From contig CANQQO010000005.1 of NCBI GenBank assembly GCA_947625965.1, forward strand, positions 1 through 49,968: a DNA stretch of 49,968 nt, given 5' to 3'. A program made the translations under genes and the position numbers. Shown piece by piece: positions 34,666-44,003 of the stretch (position 1 is the stretch's first letter; the number at the start of each line of letters is the position of its first letter). Under the pieces are notes generated by a model. The model saw only the letters and a program-made list of their open reading frames with translations. It ran no database searches and was not told the origin of the DNA. This DNA comes from an uncultured Oscillospiraceae bacterium. Its GTDB lineage: Bacteria > Bacillota > Clostridia > Oscillospirales > Oscillospiraceae.

Positions 34666-34852
34666 GGTATGGTGTGCGCCGGCAGGCCGTTGCCCCGGCG
34701 TTTCATATTATCCGGCTGATGCCGAAGTTTGGGTTTGTCGCCTCATGGCGTTTTTTGATATGCCGCCGGCTTAGACCGGCAGTTTTCCCATGGGGTCAGT
34801 ATGCCCACCTCCGGCAGAACCGATCATTCAAAGGAGGTGCTGTTAAACAATT
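34666..34852 (+). promoter_or_regulatory. Structured leader of rny with possible attenuators
   Basis: Hairpins at 34677-34700 (CGCCGG/CCGGCG), 34739-34756 (CGCC-TCAT-GGCG followed by six T, terminator-like though short) and 34765-34786 (GCCGG/CCGGC followed by AGTTTT). No riboswitch class I know fits. The ribosome site AAAGGAGGTG (34830-34839) is about 14 bases from the ATG, further than usual. Confidence 0.45.
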
Positions 34853-36403
34853 ATGGGACCGTTGCAAATCGTGTTGATCGTCCTGGTATGCGTGGCTGTA
34901 GCTGTGGCGGCGTTTTTTGCCGGCGTCGTTTATCGCAGGAAGGTCGGGGAACGGGAGATCGGCTCCGCGGAGCAGGAGGCGACCCGGATCATCAACGAGG
35001 CCATCCGCGGGGGCGAGAGCCGGAAGAAGGAAATGCTTCTGGAGGCCAAGGACGAGATCCATAAATCCCGCACGGAGTACGAGAGAGAGGTCAAGGAGCG
35101 CCGCGCCGAGCTGAGTAAGCAGGAGCGCCGCTTGCAGCAGAAGGAAGAATCCCTGGACAAGAAGACCGACGCCTTTGAGCGGAAGGAGGAGGAGCTGACC
35201 CGCCGTCTGGCGGAGGTCAGCCAGGTCAAGGAGGAGGCGGAGGAGATCCGCAAGCGCCACTTGACCACGCTGGAGGAGATCTCCGGCCTGACCCAGGAGC
35301 AGGCCAAGCAATGCCTGCTGGACAGCGTGGAGTCCGACGTCCGCCATGAGACGGCCATGAAGATCAAGGAGATCGAGGCGCAGTTCAAGGAGGAGGCCGA
35401 CGAGAAGGCCCGGGAGGTCCTGTCCATCGCCATTCAGCGCTGCGCGGCGGACCACGCGGCGGAGACCACGGTCTCCGTGGTGCCCCTGCCCAACGACGAG
35501 ATGAAGGGCCGGATCATCGGCCGCGAGGGCCGGAACATTCGGACCCTGGAGACCATCACCGGCGTGGACCTGATCATTGACGACACGCCGGAGGCCATCA
35601 CGGTGTCCAGCTTTGACCCGGTCCGCCGGGAGGTGGCCCGGATCGCCCTGGAAAAGCTGATCGCCGACGGGCGGATCCACCCCACCCGCATCGAGGACAT
35701 GGTGGAGAAGGCCAAGAAGGAAGTGGACCGCACCATCCGGGAGGAGGGTGAGCGGGCCTGCTATGAGACGGGGGTCCACAACCTGAACCCCGAGCTGGTG
35801 AAGATCCTGGGCCGGCAGAAATACCGCACCTCTTATGGTCAGAACGTGCTGAACCACTCCATCGAGGTGGCCCACCTGGCCGGGCTCATGGCCTCAGAGC
35901 TGGGTGTGGACGTGGCCCTTGCCAAGCGGGCGGGCCTGCTGCACGACCTGGGCAAATCCATCGACCATGAGGTGGAGGGAAGCCACGTCCAGTTGGGCGC
36001 GGACCTGGCCCGGAAGTTTAAGGAGAACCCGGTGGTGGTCAACGCCATCGAGGCCCACCACGGGGACGTGGAGCCCAAGACTGTGATCGCCGTCCTGGTC
36101 CAGGCGGCGGACGCGGTGTCGGCTGCCCGGCCCGGCGCCCGGCGGGAGAATGTGGAGAACTATATCCGCCGTCTGCAAAAGCTGGAGGAGCTGACCGGCT
36201 CCTATCCCGGCGTGGAGAAGGCCTACGCCATCCAGGCCGGCCGGGAGGTCCGGATCATGGTGAAGCCCGAGGAAGTCACGGAGGACAATATGATCCTTCT
36301 GGCCCGGGACATCGCCAAGAAGATCGAAGCGGAGCTGGAATACCCCGGCCAGATCAAGATCAACGTGATCCGGGAGACAAAGGCCGTCGAGTACGCAAAG
36401 TGA
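34853..36403 (+). CDS. rny: Ribonuclease Y
   Basis: Membrane-anchored endoribonuclease that starts mRNA decay in Firmicutes. 516 residues: an N-terminal membrane helix (about 5-27), a long coiled coil (about 35-190), a KH domain with [10 protein letters not shown] (219-228) and an HD domain with catalytic H364-D365 ([12 protein letters not shown]). No in-frame start upstream before a stop codon, so the long ribosome-site spacing appears real. Monocistronic, between a strong promoter and a strong terminator. Confidence 0.97.
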   Translation: MGPLQIVLIVLVCVAVAVAAFFAGVVYRRKVGEREIGSAEQEATRIINEAIRGGESRKKEMLLEAKDEIHKSRTEYEREVKERRAELSKQERRLQQKEESLDKKTDAFERKEEELTRRLAEVSQVKEEAEEIRKRHLTTLEEISGLTQEQAKQCLLDSVESDVRHETAMKIKEIEAQFKEEADEKAREVLSIAIQRCAADHAAETTVSVVPLPNDEMKGRIIGREGRNIRTLETITGVDLIIDDTPEAITVSSFDPVRREVARIALEKLIADGRIHPTRIEDMVEKAKKEVDRTIREEGERACYETGVHNLNPELVKILGRQKYRTSYGQNVLNHSIEVAHLAGLMASELGVDVALAKRAGLLHDLGKSIDHEVEGSHVQLGADLARKFKENPVVVNAIEAHHGDVEPKTVIAVLVQAADAVSAARPGARRENVENYIRRLQKLEELTGSYPGVEKAYAIQAGREVRIMVKPEEVTEDNMILLARDIAKKIEAELEYPGQIKINVIRETKAVEYAK

Positions 36404-36441
36404 TCGGCCTGCTCGATCCCGAAGACCCTTTTCACAAATTG

Positions 36442-36475
36442 CGCGCCCGGAGCTGTCTCCGGGCGCGTTTTCCGT
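36442..36475 (+). terminator. Terminator of rny
   Basis: Stem CGCGCCCGGAG / CTCCGGGCGCG with a CTGT loop, then TTTTCCGTTCTT. Confidence 0.9.
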
Positions 36476-36554
36476 TCTTCCACCGAAAAGCCGGCGCAGG
36501 GCGGTCGATCGTTCGTGTTTCAATTTTGATGTGTGGGGGGAACCGTGCGTTGCT

Positions 36555-37049
36555 TCAGCTTCTTTCGTAAATCATCCGCAACTCTGTATTTTGCGTGCCC
36601 AGCATGATTTCCGCTTCTGTGCCGTCAAAATGAAATCCATACCGCTTATAGAAACGAATGGCTTTGTCGTTTCCTTTCAACACCCATACGGCAATTTTTT
36701 TATAATCCGAAAGCTCGTTGAGCGCGGCGTTCATCAGCTCATATCCGATCTTTTTGCCGTGATACTCCGCGAGGACATAGATTGCAAAAACTTCTCCATG
36801 TGCAGGGAGCGTTTCGTCTCGGTAGGGGCCATATCCTACAAAACCGACCACTTTTTCTCCGTCTTTTGCTACGATGATATTGTCGGGCCACCTGTGTGCG
36901 ATCTCCGTACATTTTTCGAGTGTCCGCCGCTCCATATATGTAGGGTCAACAAGACCTGTGTACGTTTCGTGCCAAGATTGGTAATGGACATATCCCTTGC
37001 CATTTATTTCATCCTCGCTCTCCATTGGTTTCAGGATGTATTTTCCCAT
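36555..37049 (-). CDS. GNAT-family acetyltransferase in an AT-rich islet
   Basis: 164 residues. CoA-binding motif VFAIYVLAEYHGKKIGYELM and the C-terminal strand AIRFYKRYGFHFDG are typical; WHETYTGLVDP near the N-terminus is common in a GNAT subgroup of unknown substrate. Base and codon use are clearly more AT-rich than the neighbours, suggesting acquisition from a lower-GC Firmicute. AAGGAG precedes the ATG. Confidence 0.88.
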   Translation of the reverse strand: MGKYILKPMESEDEINGKGYVHYQSWHETYTGLVDPTYMERRTLEKCTEIAHRWPDNIIVAKDGEKVVGFVGYGPYRDETLPAHGEVFAIYVLAEYHGKKIGYELMNAALNELSDYKKIAVWVLKGNDKAIRFYKRYGFHFDGTEAEIMLGTQNTELRMIYERS

Positions 37050-37188
37050 TTTCGTTTTCTCCTTAAAATCCCGATTCTCTTTTCAGACTTGTTGAAAAGA
37101 GGAAGACGCGCAGGGCGCACGATCTATGGATAGAAGCGCGCTCTTTCGTTCCGAAAGGGTTTTGCAACGCCTCGACAAGCGGGAATCT

Positions 37189-37737
37189 CTACTTTGCTTG
37201 TTTGATTTCTTTGATTGCTTCAATGTAGTTTCGCAAAATACCTCTCTTAACAGTAAGCACCACGCTGATGACGATCAATATCAACGCTGCGGCAGTCACC
37301 CACAGAGGGCTGTGAGCAGAACTGAAATTATATAGGAATCTCATAGCGTCGTCGTTCTCTGCAAATCGAAAACCGTTCCTATACGCTATTGGGAAAACGA
37401 CCCAAGGCAATAATGAAATAGCTGGCATCAGTGCGCAAAAGAAGGACATAATGCGGTAAAACCTGTTCTTTGCCGTTTTCCGATACAGAAGCATATATAT
37501 GTACGATAGGATCAGCGGAAAGAATACGCCATTGGCGTTGAGGAATAAGTCTGATAGGTTTGTAAAACGCCCGCCGCTATAACGCACATGGGCGGAGAGA
37601 ATACTGAACTCAGTAATGGTTGCTCCACACGAAATTGCCACAATACAGTGGCCCGCCTCGTGTAAAATAATATATAGCAAAATAAACAGCAAAGCGGATA
37701 GTAAAACGGAAAGGAATATCATTCTCTTTTGCTTCAT
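37189..37737 (-). CDS. Putative M50-like membrane metalloprotease
   Basis: 182 residues from the ATG at 37737, chosen for the GAGAGGT upstream; the frame extends 51 bp further. Four or five hydrophobic segments. The first runs into ILHEAGHCIVAISCGA, a zinc-site HExxH (HEAGH) within a membrane segment as in site-2-type proteases; a second-ligand Asp motif is not obvious. AT-rich like the GNAT gene after it (139-bp gap), so the two probably arrived together. Function unknown; it may be a truncated or minimal member. Confidence 0.7.
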   Translation of the reverse strand: MKQKRMIFLSVLLSALLFILLYIILHEAGHCIVAISCGATITEFSILSAHVRYSGGRFTNLSDLFLNANGVFFPLILSYIYMLLYRKTAKNRFYRIMSFFCALMPAISLLPWVVFPIAYRNGFRFAENDDAMRFLYNFSSAHSPLWVTAAALILIVISVVLTVKRGILRNYIEAIKEIKQAK

Positions 37738-37851
37738 GCTTATGTACCTCTCAAATCCCGATTCGTCCAACAGCCGCCCACTCGACATTTCCCATTATAC
37801 CACCCAAACGTTAAGAAATCTACCACGATTTAATCCGCCCATATCGAACCA

Positions 37852-37888
37852 AAAACGCTCCGGCGGTTTTGTCTCGCCGGAGCGTTTT
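37852..37888. terminator. Terminator of hsp20
   Basis: Perfect 14-bp stem AAAACGCTCCGGCG / CGCCGGAGCGTTTT, T-rich on both strands, just after the hsp20 stop. Confidence 0.85.
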
Positions 37889-37909
37889 CGATTTGCTGTT
37901 TTGGCTTCT

Positions 37910-38353
37910 TCAGTCGATGGAGAGCTGATGGGTCTCGGGCTGGGGGATCTGCTTTTTCGGCAGGGCCAGCTTGAGAACGCCGTTTTCGTACTTGGCCTTG
38001 ATCTTGTCCAGTTCCACGCCGGACACGTCGAAGGACCGGCTGTACTGGCCGTAGGAGCGCTCCTGGCAGAGGACCTTGCCCTGGCAGTCCTTCTTTTCGC
38101 AGTCGGAGTGCCGCTGGGCGTGGATGGTCAGGGTGTCGCCGGTCAGGTCCAGAGAGATGTCCTTCTTGTCGAAGCCCGGCAGATCGGCCTCCAACTGGAA
38201 GCTGTCGCCCCGGTCAAAGATGTCCGTCTTAAACTCCGCCAGGTCCCCGGTGCGGAAAAAGGGAGCGAAAAACTGCCGTTCCAGCTCCTCCATCTCCCGG
38301 AAGGGATTGTAGCTTTGCAGACCGCTTCCGCGGTAGGGTCTCAGGTCAAACAT
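37910..38353 (-). CDS. Small heat shock protein (Hsp20/alpha-crystallin)
   Basis: ATP-independent chaperone holding unfolded proteins. 147 residues from the ATG at 38353, preceded by GGGAGG. The alpha-crystallin domain covers about 40-135 and ends with the conserved GVLKLALPK. A CQGKVLCQ segment with extra cysteines (DCEKKDCQGKVLC) lies in the middle loop, where many anaerobe homologues have none or few. I see no CIRCE element upstream. Confidence 0.93.
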   Translation of the reverse strand: MFDLRPYRGSGLQSYNPFREMEELERQFFAPFFRTGDLAEFKTDIFDRGDSFQLEADLPGFDKKDISLDLTGDTLTIHAQRHSDCEKKDCQGKVLCQERSYGQYSRSFDVSGVELDKIKAKYENGVLKLALPKKQIPQPETHQLSID

Positions 38354-38441
38354 GGTGTTACCTCCCAAATCAAATTCCAAACTTAGTATGCGCCGAAGGT
38401 TGAAAAATATTGCGAGTCTTTTTCAGAAAATTCGTCCTATG

Positions 38442-38470
38442 TTGAAATCCGGCGGAAACTGTGGTATGCT
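38442..38470 (+). promoter_or_regulatory. Promoter of the AGE-family epimerase gene
   Basis: -35 TTGAAA (38442-38447), 17 bp, -10 TATGCT (38465-38470). Confidence 0.7.
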
Positions 38471-38503
38471 GGTACCAACCTGAAAACTTGGGAGGAAGGG
38501 CAT

Positions 38504-39706
38504 ATGGAACAGGAAAAACTGTTGGAAATACGCGGCTGGGTCCGCCGGGAGCTGGAAAGCGCCGCTGCCTTCTGGCTGAAAAACGGCATGGACCGGGAAC
38601 ATGGGGGGGTCTACACCTGCCTGGACCGGCAGGGGAGGGTCTTCTCCACCGATAAGAGCGTTTGGATGCAGGGCCGCTGCGGCTGGACCTACGCCTATCT
38701 CTGTCGGGTCTACGGCGTCCGGCCGGAGTGGCTGGCCGCCAGCAAGAGCTGCATCGACTTTCTGGAGGACTACTGCGTCAACCGCGCCGCCGGGGGACGG
38801 CTGTATTTCACCGTCACCGCCGAGGGCAAGCCCCTGCGTCAACGGCGGTACTGCTTCTCCGAGGCGTTCTACTGCATGGCCAACGCGGAGTACTACGGCC
38901 TCACCGGGGAGCGGGCCCATTTGGACCGGGCCCGGCGGGCCTACGACCTGTACTACGAGCTGACCCACGGCATGGCCGACCCCACGGGCCTGGGCCCCAA
39001 GACGGACCCTGCCACCCGCACCGGCCGGAGCCTGGGGAATCCCATGATCCTGCTGAACGTCACCGCCGTCCTGAGCCGGGTGGACCCGGAGCGGCGGGAA
39101 ATATACGACGAGCGGGCCGCCACCTGCGTGGAGGAGATCTTCCGCTACCATGTGAAGGAGGATTTGGGCTGCACCCTGGAAAATGTTGCCATGGACGGCG
39201 CCCCCCGGCTCTACTACACCGAGGGCCGGACGGTGAATCCGGGCCACGACATGGAGTGCGCCTGGTTCCTGATGGAGCGGGCCAACGAGACCGGCGACTT
39301 CGCCCTGCACCAAAAGGCGGAGAAGGTCTTCAACATGGCCTTTTCCAAGGGCTGGGACCGGGAGTACGGCGGTATTTTGTACTTCCTGGACTGCCAGGGC
39401 CTGCCGCCGGAGGCGTATGAGCACGATATGAAGCTCTGGTGGCCCCACAACGAGGCCCTGATCGCCTCCCTGATGCTCTACCGGGACACGGGGGAGGAGA
39501 AATATCTGGACATTTTCTGCCAAGTCCTGGACTACTGCAAGGCCCACTTTGCCGACCCGGAGTACGGCGAATGGTTCGGCTACCTCCGCCGGGACGGCAA
39601 GCCCACGGAGCCCCCCTGCAAAGGCTCCACCTTCAAGGGCCCCTTCCACGTGCCGAGATGCCTGACCATGCTGGACATCATGCTGGGCCAAATCCTGGAA
39701 AGATAA
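38504..39706 (+). CDS. N-acylglucosamine 2-epimerase family protein
   Basis: 400 residues, an (alpha/alpha)6 barrel. Conserved stretches include REHGGVYTCLDRQG, WMQGRCGWTYA, GNPMILLNV, NPGHDMECAWFL and LKLWWPHNEAL-like KLWWPHNEA, carrying the histidines used for epimerisation. Members interconvert GlcNAc/ManNAc, mannose/glucose or cellobiose C2 epimers, and length alone does not decide. Given the NagA/NagB-like genes 10 kb upstream, ManNAc to GlcNAc is plausible. GGAGG lies before the ATG. Single gene, own promoter. Confidence 0.9.
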   Translation: MEQEKLLEIRGWVRRELESAAAFWLKNGMDREHGGVYTCLDRQGRVFSTDKSVWMQGRCGWTYAYLCRVYGVRPEWLAASKSCIDFLEDYCVNRAAGGRLYFTVTAEGKPLRQRRYCFSEAFYCMANAEYYGLTGERAHLDRARRAYDLYYELTHGMADPTGLGPKTDPATRTGRSLGNPMILLNVTAVLSRVDPERREIYDERAATCVEEIFRYHVKEDLGCTLENVAMDGAPRLYYTEGRTVNPGHDMECAWFLMERANETGDFALHQKAEKVFNMAFSKGWDREYGGILYFLDCQGLPPEAYEHDMKLWWPHNEALIASLMLYRDTGEEKYLDIFCQVLDYCKAHFADPEYGEWFGYLRRDGKPTEPPCKGSTFKGPFHVPRCLTMLDIMLGQILER

Positions 39707-39723
39707 TAGGTCCACCAATATTT

Positions 39724-39752
39724 CGCGCCCCCGGCCAAAAGCCGGGGGCGCG
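39724..39752. terminator. Hairpin between the epimerase and giant surface protein genes
   Basis: GCGCCCCCGGC and GCCGGGGGCGC arms around CAAAA; poor T tracts. The 26-bp core is identical to the hairpin at 44346-44371. Confidence 0.75.
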
Positions 39753-39758
39753 CCGCGC

Positions 39759-42700
39759 TTATTCGTGCTTGTTTTTGCGCGGGAGGATAAGCATGATGAC
39801 CAAAGCGGACACCGCCATCATCCCAGCCCACAGGGCCGGGGCGGAAAAGTCGCCGGTCTTTGCGGGACCCTCCGGGGTGGTGGAGGGGGCGGTGGATCCC
39901 GTCTGCTCGCTGGAGGACGGGGGCACCACGGGGGGCAGAGGCAGGTCGCTCGGCTCGGGCGGCGTCTGGGACCCGCCGGGTTCGCCGGAGGGCGGCGTCA
40001 CCTCGCCGGAAGCGGCGGACCAAAGGGCCTTGACGGTCACGTCTTCCGTCACCGTGACCTTTTCACCGGGGGCGCACACGGTCCCGTTCACGTCCCAGCC
40101 CTGGAAGGTCTGCCCCTCCGGCGCAATGAACCCACATTCGGGCAGTTCATACGCCCCGCCGGCGGCGACGGAAACCTCCGCCATCTCGCCGGTCCCGCCG
40201 TTGGCGTCAAAGGACACGACCACCGGCACAGCCAGGGGCACCACGCTGTCTGTAACGCCGTCGCCGTCGTAGTCAATGACCAGATTCTTTTGTTCCCCGA
40301 TTTCTTCGATGGTTGCCGTCATGGTGGGGGTGACCTCAATGCCGGAAGCGGCCAACTCGTTGTACAGGGAGCTGCCGTTGGTGTCATAGGAATCGATGGT
40401 CATGGTTCCGTTATCATAGCCCACGATGCGAATGGCATAGCCCTGGACCAGATCGACCTGCTTTACAAACTCGGTCCCTTCCTCATTTTCGGGGAAGACA
40501 TAGAAGTTGCCATAGTCGGTGTAGTAAGCGCCGACCTCCCCATCCTGGTCGGTGTAAACCACCTCGCCGGTAGCCTCATCGTAGATCTCAATATTGACGG
40601 GGCAGCCAATTGAAAATGATTTTTCATAGCATTTCGTGGTTTCCAGATCTTCTTCAATATTAATGCCAAGGGACGCATCATCTCTTCGTATGATAAAGGA
40701 GTTCCAATCTTTATCTTTACAGCTAGACCGATTCCTTTGCACATTTACGACAATTTCTCCATTAACCATTATGCTAACAAATTTATCCGTTGCTTGGTAG
40801 ACAATTTCTTCATCGCTGTCAAAACCGCACAAAATAACTACATCCTGCCCAGCCACATCGTGAATAGTGCTCCCAGCATCGCCCTTGTGAATAAAATAGG
40901 TATCATTACCCCACTGACCATCCATATCTGCGCCATCTTTTCCGCCACTTATTATGTCGCCCAGTTGAGAACCGATGATAGTGTCATACCCATTTCCACC
41001 GTAGCTTGCATTAATTCGCGTATCATACTCTGTCGTATCAATATCAAATAATTCCTTAGTATAATCCAATATTGGGAAACGAAATAGAGGCGTGATAGTA
41101 TCTCTCCGGGAAGTACCCAGTTGGAGACGCACGACAGAGGAGACTTGTTTCACGACTGATTGAGGAATTCTGCTATTGATGATTTGTGTTAAGCACGGTT
41201 TGCCATTGGTATCTCTTGTAACAAGAGTGGGGAGCATATGTGATATCCAATTGATCCAGTCTGATTTCAAATCAATTCTCCAGTATTGGTTCCAGTTCAA
41301 AAAATCCAGGCTCCAGTCCAAATTATGGTCCAATACTATCTTTGGTTTGATGTGCTCATTCAAAAAGTAATCTCCAATAAAAATATCAGCTTTATTAACA
41401 TATGCAAGAAAATTGTAATCGTCTACGCCTGTGAAGTTACTGGTCATTTCTGCTGGGAAATATGTGTACGCAATATCTAGAAATGGTGCAGAATTAAACG
41501 ACACGCCTTTGACACCATACCTTGCTGAGATAATATCCGCAAGGGCACCACCTAAAGAATGACCTGTTACAGCGACTTTACCAGAGTTGACATTACCAGT
41601 TCGTCCAAAAAAGTTAAACGCTTCATTGATTTGCTCTCCACAGATTCCCAAAATCATAGCAATGTCATTCATAAACCAGTCATTCCAAAAGTCCTCAAAT
41701 TGTGAACCTCGGTAAGATACAACCATTTCATCTTGATCATTTGTGAATGCAAATGCAGCAAAGCCGGTAAGCGGATCTTCTAAATAATTGACAATTTTCC
41801 AATCAGCCAAATGGTCAAAAAGCTCACTGTATTTAATATCAGTTCCTTCCCAATAAGTGTCCCATTTCTCGCCCAGGTATTCCTGAATGGTTATACGCAT
41901 TTCACTGGGTCTACTGCCATAGCTCAGGCTCGACAGGGCCAGATAGTCAATTGATTGTAGTTCGTCTAGAGAGCAGGTTGAGATTGGCCGATAAATGAAC
42001 CACAGCCCATCCTTATCGCTGATTCCCTCAAAAATGGCCTTAACCCCGTTTTCATCGGGATTTTTAGCGCGGATAAAGCCTTTATCGATCAGGATGTAGT
42101 ATTTCCCAACAGGCAAGCCCGAGAAAGCGCGGGACACTGTAAAAGTGCCATCTGTGATTGGATCGCCATTTGCATAATATGAGGAAATCGTTTGAATATT
42201 TAGGGCGCGGACTTCCTTATCTGTTTCATAGTTATAGATGTGAATCCCTTTATTAGCAGTAAGGTCCTCTGTGGAAAAATCAAGCTCGATTTCCTGGTTA
42301 AACTGTAGGACCAATGCGCTGTCAGAATAAATCTGTTCCTTTTCTGGGGTGCTGTGCTCTAGAATCAGTCCATCAGAATTATCTACATCCTCAAATTCGC
42401 AGATGAATCCATAGTTTTTTCCTGATGCGATATCCCATCTTCCAAGTGCACGGGCATCATTTATAGTGTCACTATTGCTAACGCGTACCATTGTTAAATT
42501 GCTACAAAATCTATGACTTTTTGAGGTAACCCAGTTTTCGTATGTCCAGTCTTCTCCAGTGATCCAATCGCCTTCACTGAACCGGGAAAAGGTACAATCT
42601 GCACCAAGCCAATATTGATCACTTTTACCACCAACGACAATGGACTCAACGGCGTTTTGCTCCGCCTCCGACGTGATTGTGGCAAGATGTCCGCCTAAGG

Positions 42701-43865
42701 TTTCGCAATATTCCTTTGCGTCTTCCCATGTCAAACTTTCATCAACATCATATCTAACATATTTATGCCCGTTAAAAACTATGGTATCGCCATGATCAAC
42801 TGGCGGTTTTTCATAGCTTCCATCGTAATAATCATTTACACTGTATGCTTTATAAAGCAAACTACCAGAATAGCCGGCTAAATATTCCTGCCATGAAGCA
42901 TTTCCTGCTGGATAAAAGATTTCTTTAATGCCAGGAGTAAACGAAAAAGCAACGGTACCATAGTAACTCGGGCGATCTCCTCGATAACTTATTCTTTCCA
43001 GGCTTGTGCACATATTAAAGGCAGCACCTTCAATTCTGGTTACATCCCTTCCGATAATGACTTCCTCTAAATCATAGCACCAATGGCAGAGATTGGCGGT
43101 AACGGCAGTGACTGTATCGGGGATACGCAGAGATTTAATTCCGGAGCTCTCAAAAGCGTAACTGCCAATATAGTTCACAGTATCAGGAATTGAAACACTG
43201 ACGAGATTCTTACATCCCTCGAACGCTATGGCGTTGATTCTAGTAACGCCCATTGGAATGGTAACATTCGTTATACTGGCACAACCCTGAAATTGACATA
43301 CCCCAACGCCATCGAAGTCATCAGGAATTTCAATATTCCGGGCAATAACGCCGTCAAAGTACAAATCGGCGCCATTGCAAAGTGGGTTAGAATACCAACT
43401 GTCAAACTGAATTAGGCACCAATTCCTTAAGTTAGAATAATCTACGCGTTTTAATTCAGGGCAATCAAAAAAAGCAAAGTATCCAAAATATTTAGTGGCG
43501 TCAGGGATACGAATAGAAGAAAGTTTTTTACATTTCTGGAACGCGTCTTCACCAATGCTTCTCAGTGTTTCAGGGAAATGGACATCCAACAAATTGCGGC
43601 AATTCTCAAAAGCACGGTCACGAATGCTGGTTGCTCCTTCTTCTATGTTGATGTGGATGATTTGGTCCTTGATTTTGGACCAAGGGCTGCTTGTCATCTC
43701 CCCGGTTCCGCTGATTGTCAGCGTTCCGGTGGATTCGTCGAAGGTCCAGGTTAGGTTTTCTCCGCAGGTTCCGCTGGTTTCGCCATCCGCAAAGGCGCTT
43801 GCGGGCACCATGGCCAGCGTTAGGCAGAGGGCCAGGAGCAGAGCGAGTGCTTTTTTGATTTTCAT
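39759..43865 (-). CDS. Giant mosaic surface protein: LRR, C-type lectin, lipase, RTX-like, wall anchor
   Basis: 1368 residues from the ATG at 43865 (AAAGGGGTG upstream). Order: signal peptide (1-26, KIKKALALLLALCL...SAFA); BspA-type LRR_5 repeats (about 60-330, CKNLVSVSIPDTVNYIGSYAF); C-type-lectin-like domain (about 365-495); Ig-like region (about 500-625); class 3 lipase-type hydrolase with GHSLGG at 768-773; RTX-like glycine-rich calcium segment (about 955-990, GGNGYDTIIG, GQWGNDTY); InlB/Flg_new-like repeat (about 1215-1285); Pro-rich linker; PAKTG sorting-like motif (1334-1338), membrane helix and basic tail. Ends are GC-rich, the middle AT-rich. Probably wall-attached; substrate lipid or glycan unknown. 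Confidence 0.85.
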   Translation of the reverse strand: MKIKKALALLLALCLTLAMVPASAFADGETSGTCGENLTWTFDESTGTLTISGTGEMTSSPWSKIKDQIIHINIEEGATSIRDRAFENCRNLLDVHFPETLRSIGEDAFQKCKKLSSIRIPDATKYFGYFAFFDCPELKRVDYSNLRNWCLIQFDSWYSNPLCNGADLYFDGVIARNIEIPDDFDGVGVCQFQGCASITNVTIPMGVTRINAIAFEGCKNLVSVSIPDTVNYIGSYAFESSGIKSLRIPDTVTAVTANLCHWCYDLEEVIIGRDVTRIEGAAFNMCTSLERISYRGDRPSYYGTVAFSFTPGIKEIFYPAGNASWQEYLAGYSGSLLYKAYSVNDYYDGSYEKPPVDHGDTIVFNGHKYVRYDVDESLTWEDAKEYCETLGGHLATITSEAEQNAVESIVVGGKSDQYWLGADCTFSRFSEGDWITGEDWTYENWVTSKSHRFCSNLTMVRVSNSDTINDARALGRWDIASGKNYGFICEFEDVDNSDGLILEHSTPEKEQIYSDSALVLQFNQEIELDFSTEDLTANKGIHIYNYETDKEVRALNIQTISSYYANGDPITDGTFTVSRAFSGLPVGKYYILIDKGFIRAKNPDENGVKAIFEGISDKDGLWFIYRPISTCSLDELQSIDYLALSSLSYGSRPSEMRITIQEYLGEKWDTYWEGTDIKYSELFDHLADWKIVNYLEDPLTGFAAFAFTNDQDEMVVSYRGSQFEDFWNDWFMNDIAMILGICGEQINEAFNFFGRTGNVNSGKVAVTGHSLGGALADIISARYGVKGVSFNSAPFLDIAYTYFPAEMTSNFTGVDDYNFLAYVNKADIFIGDYFLNEHIKPKIVLDHNLDWSLDFLNWNQYWRIDLKSDWINWISHMLPTLVTRDTNGKPCLTQIINSRIPQSVVKQVSSVVRLQLGTSRRDTITPLFRFPILDYTKELFDIDTTEYDTRINASYGGNGYDTIIGSQLGDIISGGKDGADMDGQWGNDTYFIHKGDAGSTIHDVAGQDVVILCGFDSDEEIVYQATDKFVSIMVNGEIVVNVQRNRSSCKDKDWNSFIIRRDDASLGINIEEDLETTKCYEKSFSIGCPVNIEIYDEATGEVVYTDQDGEVGAYYTDYGNFYVFPENEEGTEFVKQVDLVQGYAIRIVGYDNGTMTIDSYDTNGSSLYNELAASGIEVTPTMTATIEEIGEQKNLVIDYDGDGVTDSVVPLAVPVVVSFDANGGTGEMAEVSVAAGGAYELPECGFIAPEGQTFQGWDVNGTVCAPGEKVTVTEDVTVKALWSAASGEVTPPSGEPGGSQTPPEPSDLPLPPVVPPSSSEQTGSTAPSTTPEGPAKTGDFSAPALWAGMMAVSALVIMLILPRKNKHE

Positions 43866-43902
43866 AAGTGGACACCCCTTTTTATCTTTCTTTTCAATGT
43901 CC

Positions 43903-43931
43903 ATATTAGCACATCTTTTCCCAAATGTCAA
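43903..43931 (-). promoter_or_regulatory. Promoter of the giant surface protein gene
   Basis: Minus strand: consensus -35 TTGACA (43926-43931), 17 bp, -10 TAATAT (43903-43908). Confidence 0.8.
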
Positions 43932-43938
43932 CTCAGAT

Positions 43939-43971
43939 TATCATTTTGTTAATGAAATATCATTCTGTAAA
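43939..43971. promoter_or_regulatory. Direct repeats in the divergent control region (candidate XRE operator)
   Basis: TATCATTTTGTTAA (43939-43952) and TATCATTCTGTAAA (43958-43971), 19 bp apart, lie between the divergent promoters of the XRE gene and the surface protein gene. Confidence 0.5.
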
Positions 43972-43980
43972 GCATACTAT
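43952..43980 (+). promoter_or_regulatory. Promoter of the XRE regulator
   Basis: -35 ATGAAA (43952-43957), 17 bp, -10 TACTAT (43975-43980). It overlaps the direct repeats, which fits autoregulation. Confidence 0.45.
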
Positions 43981-44003
43981 ACACATGAAAGGAGGGCCAG
44001 GAT

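Noticed and set aside
34666..34852. rny leader as a known riboswitch (c-di-GMP, glycine, ykkC or similar)
   Set aside because: None of the conserved cores I know are present.
37077..37101. Hairpin CTCTTTTC/GAAAAGAG between the two AT-rich genes as a terminator
   Set aside because: Eight-base stem, no U tract in the direction of transcription; may be chance in AT-rich DNA.
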